A stretch of DNA of 5,820 bases from Candidatus Magasanikbacteria bacterium RIFCSPLOWO2_02_FULL_44_11 (GCA_001783035.1 MFQK01000003.1:8129-13948), one strand, 5' to 3'. Counted from the stretch's first letter, positions 1 to 5,590 are shown. The notes: generated by a model from the letters alone, not told the origin. A program made the numbers and translations.

Positions 1-98
1 ATGTCCGTATAGGTGATAAAAATCACCCCCAACACGGCCAAGCGGATCGCCTGGCGTTTCCCTTTGATGAATACGGTGAGTGCATTCCGCAACGTCAT
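1..98 (-). CDS. N-terminal part of an unrecognised, probably membrane-anchored protein (runs off the left edge)
   Basis: An ATG at 98-96 on the minus strand opens a frame with no stop up to the window edge, giving 32 complete codons. The start is supported by a perfect AAGGAGG Shine-Dalgarno site at 112-106, seven bases upstream, and by a near-consensus promoter further upstream (173-201). The visible protein begins MTLRNALTVF, has a basic stretch (KGKRQAIR, residues 12-19), then a hydrophobic run (LAVLGVIFI, residues 20-28). That pattern, positive charges followed by a hydrophobic segment, suggests the first transmembrane helix or an uncleaved signal anchor with the N-terminus in the cytoplasm. 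It is divergently oriented to dnaG. I do not recognise the family, and too little is visible to assign a function. The existence of a gene is fairly secure because start, ribosome binding site and promoter agree. Confidence 0.72.
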   Translation of the reverse strand, partial: MTLRNALTVFIKGKRQAIRLAVLGVIFITYTD

Positions 99-129
99 GT
101 GTATTCCTCCTTTTTAAGGTTTATACTTA

Positions 130-152
130 TTTAGGCTAAAAAACAGCCTAAA
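130..152 (-). promoter_or_regulatory. Inverted repeat in the leader of the left-edge gene (operator or leader hairpin)
   Basis: TTTAGGCT (130-137) and AGCCTAAA (145-152) form a perfect 8-base inverted repeat around a 7-base loop. It lies about 14 to 36 bases downstream of the predicted transcription start. It could bind a repressor as DNA or form an RNA hairpin in the leader. There is no T-tract in the minus-strand reading, so it is not a terminator. Further down the leader, CCTT-AAA-AAGG could pair part of the Shine-Dalgarno site, but that pairing is short and weak. Confidence 0.45.
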
Positions 153-172
153 ATCACCAATAAACTGTATTT

Positions 173-201
173 ATGGTAGCATAAAATCGCCGTTTTGTCA
201 A
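173..201 (-). promoter_or_regulatory. Sigma70-type promoter for the left-edge gene
   Basis: On the minus strand a perfect -35 TTGACA (201-196) is followed by a 17-base spacer and TACCAT (178-173). The triplet TGC sits directly before the -10, making it an extended -10 promoter. Transcription would start near 166, leaving a leader of about 68 bases before the ATG at 98. No experimental start site is available, so the call rests on motif match, spacing and correct orientation to a gene with a strong ribosome binding site. Confidence 0.68.
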
Positions 202-213
202 GGTATCCACTGG

Positions 214-242
214 TTGCAGTTCGACTGTGGCTATGCTAGAGT
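214..242 (+). promoter_or_regulatory. Candidate promoter for dnaG-rpoD
   Basis: TTGCAG (214-219), a 17-base spacer and TAGAGT (237-242), with TGC immediately before the -10, give the same extended -10 layout as the other promoters in this window. The match is only 3 of 6 at -35 and 4 of 6 at -10, so this is weaker than the divergent promoter. Transcription would begin near 249, about 42 bases before the dnaG ATG. Confidence 0.38.
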
Positions 243-290
243 ACGACCATCCAAAGTGATTTTAATAAGTCGCTTATAGCACCGACCTCT

Positions 291-2081
291 ATGGCAGATA
301 CCCAACTCATCAAAGACCGGATCGACATCGTCCAGCTCATCGGCGAATACATCCAACTCAAAAAAGCCGGCGCGAATTGGAAAGCCCCGTGCCCTTTCCA
401 CCATGAAAAATCTCCTTCCTTCATGGTGCATCCCGAAAAACAAATTTGGCATTGTTTTGGTTGCGGCAAGGGTGGTGACATTTTTGTATTCATCCAGGAA
501 ATGGAAGGCCTGGAATTTGTCGGCGCGCTCGAACTCCTGGCTAAACGGGCGGGCGTCGAAATCGCCGCTTTCAAAAACGACGGCAGCGCGAGCCAGCGCA
601 CCCGCCTCATGGAAATAAATAAAGTGGCCGCGAACTTTTATCATCGCGTCCTCGTTGAACTTGCCGCCGCGAAACCGGCGCGCGACTACCTGACCGGTCG
701 CGGTGTCGAGCAGCAAACCATTATCGATTGGCAAATCGGTTTTATTCCCGACCAATGGGATTTACTCACTAAATATTTAGTAAAGAAAGGTTACACCTAT
801 GATGATCTGTTGACGGTCGGGCTCACGATTAAAAGAGACGGCGCCGACGTCAAGTCTGGTCGCGGATTTTACGATCGCTTTCGAGGCCGTGTCATGTTCC
901 CGATTTGCGATGTGCACGGCAACGTCATAGGTTTTACCGGACGCGTGTTGGTTGAAACCGAACACTCCGGCGGAAAATACGTCAACACTCCGCAATCGCC
1001 GCTCTACGATAAATCTCGGGCGCTCTATGGCATCCATAAAGCTAAAACCGCTATCAAAGCGAAAGACCAAGCTGTTCTGGTTGAAGGTCAAATGGACGTC
1101 GTCGCCTGTCATCAGGCCGGTATGGCCAATGTCATCGCCGCTTCGGGTACGGCGCTCACCGTGGAGCAAATAAAATTATTGAAACGATATACGACCAACC
1201 TCGCTATGGCATTTGATGCCGACCAAGCCGGCATCAACGCTGGCAAGCGCGGTATTGGTGTGGCTGTCGAAGAAGGAATGAATTGCCAAGTGATTCAAAT
1301 TCCAACCGGCTTTGCCAAAGATGCCGACGAGTGCCTTAAAAAAGATAAAAATGTTTGGTTCAAAGCGGTAGACACGGCGAAAGATATTATGGACTGGTAC
1401 TTCAGTATTACTCTGAATGGTTTTGACCGTACTAACCCACAGGCCAAACAAAAAGTAGCGGATATTCTCTTGGTAGAAATTAACCGGATCCCACATGCTG
1501 TTGAGCGCGACGAGTGGTTGAAACGGCTTAGCGAAGCGGTCGATATCGACATAAACTTACTTCGCCAGGAATTAAAAAAAATTCCGGCTCCCAAAAAATC
1601 CGGCGCCGCCGATACGGAAAGAACTGCGAAAACCGCTTCCATAACCATCCCCACCAGTCAGCTCGCCTTGTTTGGCCAAGAGGTTTGGTCGCTGGTCATC
1701 AAATTTCCGGCAATTTACAGCGTCGCCCGCGAAAATCTCAAAAAAGAGTACTTTGAAGAGGAAGCGCTCGTCAGCCTTTACGAAACGGCCGAAAGCCTCT
1801 ATAATAAGGATAATCAATTTGACCTCGAGGCAATTCGCCATTATTTCCATAAAGAAGGCTTGGAAAATGTCGTTGATGTGTTATTGCTTCGACCGTATAA
1901 GAATTTCACCGATATAAACGCTCAGGAAGCGAAACAGGAGGTGATCTCGCTTGCGAACCGCTTAAAGGACGAGTGGCGCAAAAAACGCGGTAAAGAATTA
2001 GAACGTGCCATTAGCCAGGCCGAGAAAGCGGGGGATAAGATTCAGCTGGAAGCGCTGGTTCGCGAAATGCAAATATTATAG
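291..2081 (+). CDS. dnaG: DNA primase DnaG
   Basis: DnaG synthesises the short RNA primers that start leading- and lagging-strand DNA synthesis, working with the replicative helicase. The 596-residue product has the full family architecture and normal length. The N-terminal CHC2 zinc-binding domain has Cys34, His37, Cys55 and Cys58 (CPFH and HCFGCG). The basic RNA-polymerase region includes RGRVMFPI (198-205) and YVNTPQSPLYDKS (230-242). The TOPRIM catalytic domain has VEGQMDV (Glu265, Asp269), AFDADQAG (Asp309, Asp311) and KDADE (Asp344, Asp346), all metal-ligand positions of the family. The C-terminal region from about 450 is poorly conserved and presumably contacts the helicase. The start gives the usual family N-terminus (KDRIDIVQLIGEY); an in-frame TAG at 237-239 and the lack of upstream ATG or GTG codons in this frame exclude a longer form. 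No Shine-Dalgarno site precedes the ATG, which is odd for so clear a start. It is the first gene of a pair with rpoD. Confidence 0.98.
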   Translation: MADTQLIKDRIDIVQLIGEYIQLKKAGANWKAPCPFHHEKSPSFMVHPEKQIWHCFGCGKGGDIFVFIQEMEGLEFVGALELLAKRAGVEIAAFKNDGSASQRTRLMEINKVAANFYHRVLVELAAAKPARDYLTGRGVEQQTIIDWQIGFIPDQWDLLTKYLVKKGYTYDDLLTVGLTIKRDGADVKSGRGFYDRFRGRVMFPICDVHGNVIGFTGRVLVETEHSGGKYVNTPQSPLYDKSRALYGIHKAKTAIKAKDQAVLVEGQMDVVACHQAGMANVIAASGTALTVEQIKLLKRYTTNLAMAFDADQAGINAGKRGIGVAVEEGMNCQVIQIPTGFAKDADECLKKDKNVWFKAVDTAKDIMDWYFSITLNGFDRTNPQAKQKVADILLVEINRIPHAVERDEWLKRLSEAVDIDINLLRQELKKIPAPKKSGAADTERTAKTASITIPTSQLALFGQEVWSLVIKFPAIYSVARENLKKEYFEEEALVSLYETAESLYNKDNQFDLEAIRHYFHKEGLENVVDVLLLRPYKNFTDINAQEAKQEVISLANRLKDEWRKKRGKELERAISQAEKAGDKIQLEALVREMQIL

Positions 2082-2099
2082 GAATTAAATATAAGGTAC

Positions 2100-3386
2100 A
2101 TGGCTGCCAAGAAGAAGGCTCACAAAGCCAAGACAACCAAAGTGAAAGCTGTCCAAAAGGCAGCCAAACCAAAAACAGCCCAGAAGGCTGTTCATAAAAA
2201 AATTACCAAGGCGGCAAAGATGCCAGCCAAAAAAGGTGCTAAACACCAATTCTATAAACAAAAATTACCCAAACCGGCGTTTCAACCGGCCGTCGAGCCG
2301 AGAGTTGATCAGCTGTGGGATTTAGTAAAAAAAGGACGCAACCGCGGTTTCATTACCGAAGTTGAATTGTTAGCGATCCTCACTCACCCCGAACAATACC
2401 TCGATCTCTACGAAGGTTTTCTTGATATTATGGAGCGAAACGGAATTTCTATTGTGGAGGGAATCGGTAGCCTGCTGGGTACCAAAAAAGAACAGCAGGA
2501 AAAATTAAAACAATTTCAAGGTGAACAGCCGGATATGGATGTGCCGTTCGACCTGGGTCAGATATCATCCGATTCGATTCAAATGTATTTGCGTGAAATC
2601 GGCAAGATCCCTCTTTTGACCGGAGAAGAAGAAGTGTCGCTCGCCAAGCGCAAAGAACGTAATGATAAAGCTGCCGAGCGCAAGCTGATCGAAGCCAACC
2701 TTCGCCTGGTCGTTTCGATTGCCAAAAAATTTGTCGGTAAAAGTTTATCGCTGCTCGATTTAATTCAAGAAGGGAACATCGGTTTATTTCGCGCCGTGAA
2801 AAAATTCGATTATCGCAAAGGGTATAAATTTTCGACCTACGCCACTTGGTGGATTCGCCAAGCTATTACTCGCGCGCTGGCCGATCAGTCGCGCACGATT
2901 CGTATTCCCGTACACATGGTCGAAACCATCAATCGCTTTCAGCAAGTGCAGCGCCGTTTGTTGCAGGATTTAGGCCGTGACCCCACGCCGGAAGAATTAG
3001 CCGCTGAAATGGGGGAGGAAGTGTCAAAAATTCATCATATTATTAAAATTTCACAGGACACGATGTCGCTCGAAGTGCCAATCGGCGACGATGATGAAGA
3101 TACGCAGTTGAGCGACTTTATTGAAGACGTCAAAAATATTTCACCGGATAGGCAGGCCGGTTTGCAGATTTTACGCGATTACGTGCAACAAGCGATTAAA
3201 GATTTACAGCCTCGCGAACAAAAAATTCTCGAAATGCGGTTTGGTTTGCTCGACGGCGTAACACATACGCTCGAAGAAGTGGGGCAAGAATTTGGCGTCA
3301 CGCGTGAACGCATCCGCCAAATCGAAGCCAAGGCGCTTGAAAAGATCCAGCATACAGACATCATTACTAAACTTCGTGACTATTAG
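2100..3386 (+). CDS. rpoD: Primary (housekeeping) RNA polymerase sigma factor, RpoD/SigA type
   Basis: This 428-residue protein directs RNA polymerase to housekeeping promoters. Residues 1-58 form a Lys/Ala-rich, probably disordered tail. A region 1.1-like segment follows (about 67-125), then region 1.2 ([21 protein letters not shown], 158-178). Region 2 spans about 190-268 and includes [17 protein letters not shown]. Trp250, Trp251, Gln254 and Thr257 align with E. coli sigma70 residues that melt and read the -10 element. His272 and Glu275 (HMVETIN) align with the extended -10 contacts. Region 3 has the usual [10 protein letters not shown], and region 4 ends with TLEEVG and [16 protein letters not shown], where Arg402, Glu403 and Arg406 align with -35 contacts. 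The non-conserved insertion found in proteobacterial RpoD is absent. It starts 18 bases after the dnaG stop with only a weak AAGG four bases upstream, so it is probably co-transcribed with dnaG. The stop codon lies four bases before a large RNA-like stem. Confidence 0.98.
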   Translation: MAAKKKAHKAKTTKVKAVQKAAKPKTAQKAVHKKITKAAKMPAKKGAKHQFYKQKLPKPAFQPAVEPRVDQLWDLVKKGRNRGFITEVELLAILTHPEQYLDLYEGFLDIMERNGISIVEGIGSLLGTKKEQQEKLKQFQGEQPDMDVPFDLGQISSDSIQMYLREIGKIPLLTGEEEVSLAKRKERNDKAAERKLIEANLRLVVSIAKKFVGKSLSLLDLIQEGNIGLFRAVKKFDYRKGYKFSTYATWWIRQAITRALADQSRTIRIPVHMVETINRFQQVQRRLLQDLGRDPTPEELAAEMGEEVSKIHHIIKISQDTMSLEVPIGDDDEDTQLSDFIEDVKNISPDRQAGLQILRDYVQQAIKDLQPREQKILEMRFGLLDGVTHTLEEVGQEFGVTRERIRQIEAKALEKIQHTDIITKLRDY

Positions 3387-3390
3387 GAAG

Positions 3391-3533
3391 TAATTGTATT
3401 TTGAGCTTTCTTTGACCTGCACCATTTAAAAACCATAAATGATTCTCGGTTGGCAGGTCTCAGGAATGAAGCTGATTGCTCTTTGCCTTCGGCAAATCCG
3501 CCTCAGCTTTATAACCCGCTCAAAGTACAATTG
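3391..3533 (+). ncRNA. Candidate structured RNA (three-way junction) between rpoD and murG
   Basis: The block is closed by complementary ends: 3391-3406 pairs with 3518-3533 over 16 positions, broken by no mismatch and including two G-U wobbles. Inside are two arms. Arm A pairs GACCTGC (3414-3420) with GCAGGTC (3453-3459) and contains a further CATTTA/TAAATG hairpin. Arm B pairs 3466-3475 with 3503-3512 (10 pairs, AAGCTGA/TCAGCTT at its core, one G-U). It is capped by TTTGCC-TTC-GGCAAA (3482-3496). No convincing open reading frame with a start site fits here. The element starts four bases after the rpoD stop and ends 65 bases before the murG start. It could be a stand-alone RNA, a 3' element of the dnaG-rpoD transcript, or a leader of murG. 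I do not recognise a known class: size and position allow a 6S-like RNA, but the branched fold is not the usual 6S rod. Strand is assumed from the flanking genes. Confidence 0.55.
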
Positions 3534-3581
3534 ATGCACTACTAACTCGCATACTTCCAATAATTATTTTTTGGGTGTTAT

Positions 3582-3602
3582 ATGCAAACCTTTACATTGT
3601 GA
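3582..3602 (+). other. Six-codon mini-ORF overlapping the murG start
   Basis: ATG at 3582 reads six codons (MQTFTL) and stops at TGA 3600-3602. The TGA overlaps the murG GTG in the four-base sequence GTGA. Such overlaps are classic for translational coupling, which would suit a GTG start without its own ribosome binding site. The mini-ORF itself has only a poor purine stretch (GGGTG) upstream, so chance occurrence is quite possible. Confidence 0.2.
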
Positions 3603-4675
3603 AGATAATGCTCTCCGGAGGTGGAACATTAGGGCCGGTGGTGCCCTTGTTAGCCATACGCGAAGCTTATCAAAAGGCACATCCAGAAGCGCAATTTGTT
3701 TGGGTAGGGACACATGATGGACCAGAGAGAAAGCTCGTGGAAGCGGTCGGAATACCATTTCTCACTATCTCGTCCGGAAAGTGGCGCCGCTATTTTTCGC
3801 TCCAAAACATTATAGATATTTTTAGAATTAAAATTGGATTTTTTCAATCTTTATTTATTTTGCGTCGTGAAAAACCGGATCTGCTTATCTCCGGTGGCGG
3901 TTTTGTGAGCGTGCCGCTTCACTGGGCCGGTTGGTTTTTAGGTATCCCGTCATGGGTGCACCAACAGGATGTCCGCCCGGGTTTGGCCAACCGTCTCATG
4001 TTTCCGGCGGCTACAAAAATTACCACCGCGCTCCAAGAAAGCGCCGAGCATTTACCAGCCAGGAAGACCGAATGGTTGGGAAATCCGGTACGTGATTTAT
4101 CTGTATCAGATGCTGCGCTGTCACGTAAAAAATTTTCCATACCAGCCGATGCGCCGGTTATTTTTGTTTTGGGAGGTGGAACCGGGTCGGCAAGTATCAA
4201 CCACCTTGTCGTCGAGACGTTGCCTTTTTTGCCGTTGGAATGGCACGTTATCCACTTGACGGGCATGACCAGGCCAGACGACCAAACCCAAGAAACATGC
4301 AAAAAATTCTCGCATTATCACTCTTTCCATTTTTTTAGCGAAGAAATGAAAGATGCCTACGCCGCGGCGGATATTGTGGTGGCACGAGCCGGTTTTGGAA
4401 CGTTGAGCGAATTAGCCGCCATCAAAAAACCGGCGGTGATTATCCCCCTGCCCAATTCGCACCAGGAAGAGAACGCGCGCTTCTTTAACGAACACAAGGG
4501 TGTGGTAGCCTTAACACATGAAGAAACCATTCCGACAAAATTATCAGCCACGCTGAAAGATTTACTAACAGATTTACCAAAGCGACTGGAGCTTGTGATG
4601 AAATTAAATATTCTTTTGCCTACTGCCCAGCCGGAAAGAATAATTGCTATCATCAATAAACTGATTTCTAAATAA
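3599..4675 (+). CDS. murG: MurG-type glycosyltransferase, divergent (lipid II synthesis)
   Basis: MurG transfers GlcNAc from UDP-GlcNAc to membrane-bound lipid I, making lipid II for peptidoglycan at the inner face of the membrane. The 358-residue product has the two Rossmann halves of glycosyltransferase family 28. Visible motifs are the glycine loop GGGTLGPVVP (7-16), SGGGFVSVP (98-106), HQQDVRPGLANR (121-132), GNPVR (161-165), LGGGTGSASIN (191-201), ARAGFGTLSELAA (262-274) and PLPNSHQEENA (283-293). The usual GGHxxP histidine and the HEQN motif are replaced (GPVVP and HQQD), so the active site is variant. I chose GTG at 3599 because it gives the family N-terminus (MKIMLSGGG). A GTG at 3575 would add eight unrelated residues; ATG 3608 would cut into the first strand. 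No Shine-Dalgarno site is evident. The product could act on a modified lipid I; the family assignment itself is firm. Confidence 0.92.
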   Translation: MKIMLSGGGTLGPVVPLLAIREAYQKAHPEAQFVWVGTHDGPERKLVEAVGIPFLTISSGKWRRYFSLQNIIDIFRIKIGFFQSLFILRREKPDLLISGGGFVSVPLHWAGWFLGIPSWVHQQDVRPGLANRLMFPAATKITTALQESAEHLPARKTEWLGNPVRDLSVSDAALSRKKFSIPADAPVIFVLGGGTGSASINHLVVETLPFLPLEWHVIHLTGMTRPDDQTQETCKKFSHYHSFHFFSEEMKDAYAAADIVVARAGFGTLSELAAIKKPAVIIPLPNSHQEENARFFNEHKGVVALTHEETIPTKLSATLKDLLTDLPKRLELVMKLNILLPTAQPERIIAIINKLISK

Positions 4676-4735
4676 AAAATCGTTGTTGCTAATTTTTTAT
4701 TGACGATATAACACCATTAAAGCCGGGTTTATTTG

Positions 4736-4789
4736 AAAAAGATAACGAGATAAAGACGCTGCGTGCGCAAATTCTTTCAGAGTTATCTT
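4736..4789 (-). terminator. Possible terminator, nested hairpin with T-tract on the minus strand
   Basis: AAGATAAC (4739-4746) and GTTATCTT (4782-4789) are perfectly complementary. Nested inside are AAAGA (4752-4756) with TCTTT (4773-4777) and a GCG/CGC tip. Read on the minus strand, the base of the stem continues into TTTTT (4740-4736), as in an intrinsic terminator for the 5429-to-4961 operon, although it lies about 170 bases past that operon's last stop. The stem is AT-rich and interrupted, so its strength is doubtful. Confidence 0.33.
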
Positions 4790-4870
4790 CGACTAAAAAA
4801 TAAAAAATTCAGCGAGATATTCAGTCAAATCAATTACCAAACATTCCCAGCAATCGTTCACCCTTTGAAC

Positions 4871-4893
4871 CCGCCACGCCCTATGCGTGACGG
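4871..4893. repeat. Imperfect inverted repeat next to the GGGACAG palindrome
   Basis: CCG-C-CACGC and GCGTG-A-CGG can form an eight-pair stem with one C-A mismatch around the loop CCTAT. A short CTCA/TGAG hairpin (4895-4898 with 4904-4907) links it to the larger palindrome. Together they make a run of consecutive hairpins over about 75 bases, the sort of array seen in REP-like elements. No second copy is visible in this window. Confidence 0.4.
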
Positions 4894-4906
4894 TCTCAAG
4901 AAGTGA

Positions 4907-4945
4907 GGGACAGGTGCGCGCGGTGTGAACCTGCGCACCTGTCCC
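4907..4945. repeat. Perfect 13-base inverted repeat, GGGACAG type (REP-like or terminator-like)
   Basis: GGGACAGGTGCGC (4907-4919) is exactly complementary to GCGCACCTGTCCC (4933-4945), with a 13-base loop. GC-rich palindromes ending in GGGACAG/CTGTCCC resemble dispersed palindromic elements found in many bacterial genomes, some of them linked to REP-associated tyrosine transposases; that link is inference here, as no transposase is present. On the minus strand it lies 15 bases after the stop of the 48-residue gene, so it could also stabilise the 3' end of that transcript or help to end it. No T-tract follows on either strand. Confidence 0.65.
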
Positions 4946-4960
4946 ATGACAGCGTTTCCT

Positions 4961-5107
4961 TTAGTCCGGCTCGAGGAAGACGATGGCCAAGATCAAGGAT
5001 TTATTCGGGACATCCTTAAGGTAATCCTCGGTAATCAGACTGATGGCGACATGATCTACCAACACATCGACGTCTTTGGTGAAGACGATAAACTTAGGAA
5101 TGTCCAT
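4961..5107 (-). CDS. Small acidic protein of unknown function (48 residues)
   Basis: An ATG at 5107-5105 reads 48 codons to TAA at 4963-4961. The start has a strong AAGGAGA ribosome binding site (5120-5114) six bases upstream, which is the main evidence that this is a real gene. The product begins MDIPKFIVFTKDVDVLVDHV and ends LAIVFLEPD. It has nine acidic and four Lys residues, so it is acidic, with two hydrophobic stretches (about 6-9 and 38-45) that look like beta strands rather than membrane helices. There is no signal peptide. It lies 43 bases downstream of the 92-residue gene and is probably translated from the same transcript. I do not recognise the family. A two-gene cassette of small proteins can be a toxin-antitoxin or phage-type pair, but nothing visible proves this. 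A truncated remnant of a longer protein is the main alternative. Confidence 0.66.
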   Translation of the reverse strand: MDIPKFIVFTKDVDVLVDHVAISLITEDYLKDVPNKSLILAIVFLEPD

Positions 5108-5150
5108 TGCGTATCTCCTTTTCTAGCGTCCAAATAGTTCACGGATGTTG

Positions 5151-5429
5151 CTACTTGAGCTGGAACCGCACCCGATACCTGTACTCAGCGAACGGCCCCC
5201 GCCACTCTCCCTCGAAGTTGCAATCGCTGATGTATTCGTAGGAGACGACCTCTGCATCATCGATGCGGGACAGCGGAAATTGTCCGGCGTTGACGAGATT
5301 AAAAAGCTCTGACCTGAATGCGCGTTTGATACGCTCCTTGCTGGTAGCCTCACTGAGGCTCTCCTCGTTCTTGAACCAGTTCAATCTTACTGTGCACTCT
5401 CGAATGTCCCCATGTTCCTGTGTTAGCAT
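5151..5429 (-). CDS. Unrecognised 92-residue protein, first gene of a small operon
   Basis: An ATG at 5429-5427 reads 92 codons to TAG at 5153-5151. I prefer this start to an in-frame ATG 28 codons upstream (5513) because AAGGAG (5441-5436) sits six bases before it. The predicted promoter and transcription start (near 5497) would also exclude the longer form. The protein starts MLTQEHGDIRECTVRLNWF. A charged, probably helical middle follows (EATSKERIKRAFRSELFNLV, about 27-46), and the C-terminus alternates polar and aromatic residues (VVSYEYI, 61-67, and FAEYRYRVRFQLK, 80-92), suggesting beta strands. It has two cysteines (11, 70) with no metal-site spacing, no signal peptide and no membrane segment. 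It is followed by the 48-residue gene. The composition is richer in G and C than the nearby core genes, which hints at acquisition from elsewhere. Function is unknown. Confidence 0.74.
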   Translation of the reverse strand: MLTQEHGDIRECTVRLNWFKNEESLSEATSKERIKRAFRSELFNLVNAGQFPLSRIDDAEVVSYEYISDCNFEGEWRGPFAEYRYRVRFQLK

Positions 5430-5476
5430 TGTCTGCTCCTTTTCGTTGTTGAGTTGGAAAAGAGCCAAAACCTTAT

Positions 5477-5496
5477 CCAAACCTGATTCAGGTTGG
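5477..5496 (-). promoter_or_regulatory. Operator-like palindrome at the start of the small operon transcript
   Basis: AACCTGA (5480-5486) and TCAGGTT (5488-5494) form a perfect 7-base palindrome around a single central base. CC and GG outside extend it with a one-base offset. It covers roughly +1 to +20 of the transcript predicted from the promoter at 5504-5532. A palindrome with a one-base centre is too tight for an RNA hairpin loop and typical of a dimeric helix-turn-helix repressor site. No regulator gene is visible in this window, unless the 92-residue protein binds here itself. Confidence 0.5.
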
Positions 5497-5503
5497 ACAC
5501 AAT

Positions 5504-5532
5504 ATTTAAGCAAAAATCCGAGCGAATGTCAA
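5504..5532 (-). promoter_or_regulatory. Sigma70-type promoter for the two-gene operon
   Basis: On the minus strand a perfect TTGACA (5532-5527) is followed by 17 bases and TTAAAT (5509-5504), with TGC directly before the -10. The -10 hexamer is only 4 of 6, but the extended element compensates. Transcription would begin near 5497, about 68 bases before the ATG at 5429, inside the palindrome at 5477-5496. Confidence 0.62.
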
Positions 5533-5590
5533 TAGCCCGTCCAATTAAAAGGGAGTTTTTATTTTGTGGGATTCCCCAAATCAAACACGA

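Larger units (their letters stand above)
4676..4960. other. Intergenic region between convergent murG and the small minus-strand operon
   Basis: No convincing gene is present in these 285 bases. They hold three separate inverted-repeat structures, listed individually: a nested hairpin at 4739-4789, a mismatched hairpin at 4871-4893 and a perfect 13-base palindrome at 4907-4945. Between them, 4804-4870 is featureless AT-rich sequence. The region lies between two converging transcription units, where terminators are expected. The part left of about 4805 is AT-rich like the murG end, whereas the right part is GC-rich, so a junction between two kinds of DNA may fall near 4850. Confidence 0.6.

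Noticed and set aside
278..288. Eleven-base identity (AGCACCGACCT) between 278-288 and 5757-5767
   Set aside because: It is a single short match with unrelated contexts (dnaG leader and tRNA promoter) and no extension on either side, so chance is the simplest explanation.
3453..3475. Resemblance to the SRP RNA helix 8 motif (TCA-GGAA-TGA, a GNRA tetraloop followed by AGC)
   Set aside because: SRP RNA needs CAGG and AGCA exactly flanking the three-pair stem. Here the flanks are GGTC and AGCT, with the CAGG two bases too far out, and the fold would compete with the stronger arms A and B.
3559..3572. AATAATTATT palindrome with T-run as a terminator after the structured RNA
   Set aside because: The palindrome is all A/T with no room for a loop, so it cannot make a stable terminator hairpin.
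3575..3598. GTG at 3575 as the murG start
   Set aside because: It adds eight residues not found before the first strand of MurG proteins; GTG at 3599 gives the normal family N-terminus.
4676..4710. AAAAAAT...ATTTTTT inverted repeat after murG as its terminator
   Set aside because: The possible stem has almost only A-T pairs with a long loop, so it would not be stable; I see no convincing plus-strand terminator for murG.
4699..4803. Plus-strand open frame of 34 codons (containing KPGLFEKDNEIKTL) ending at TAA 4801-4803
   Set aside because: The amino-acid composition looks coding-like, but there is no ATG, GTG or TTG start and no ribosome binding site, and the segment overlaps a nested hairpin. 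At most it is a gene remnant.
4925..5137. 70-codon plus-strand frame across the small minus-strand gene
   Set aside because: It has no ribosome binding site and is the opposite-strand shadow of the 48-residue gene, which has a strong one.
5151..5513. Longer 120-residue form of the 92-residue minus-strand protein
   Set aside because: The upstream ATG has no ribosome binding site and would lie upstream of the predicted transcription start, while the internal ATG at 5429 has a perfect site.
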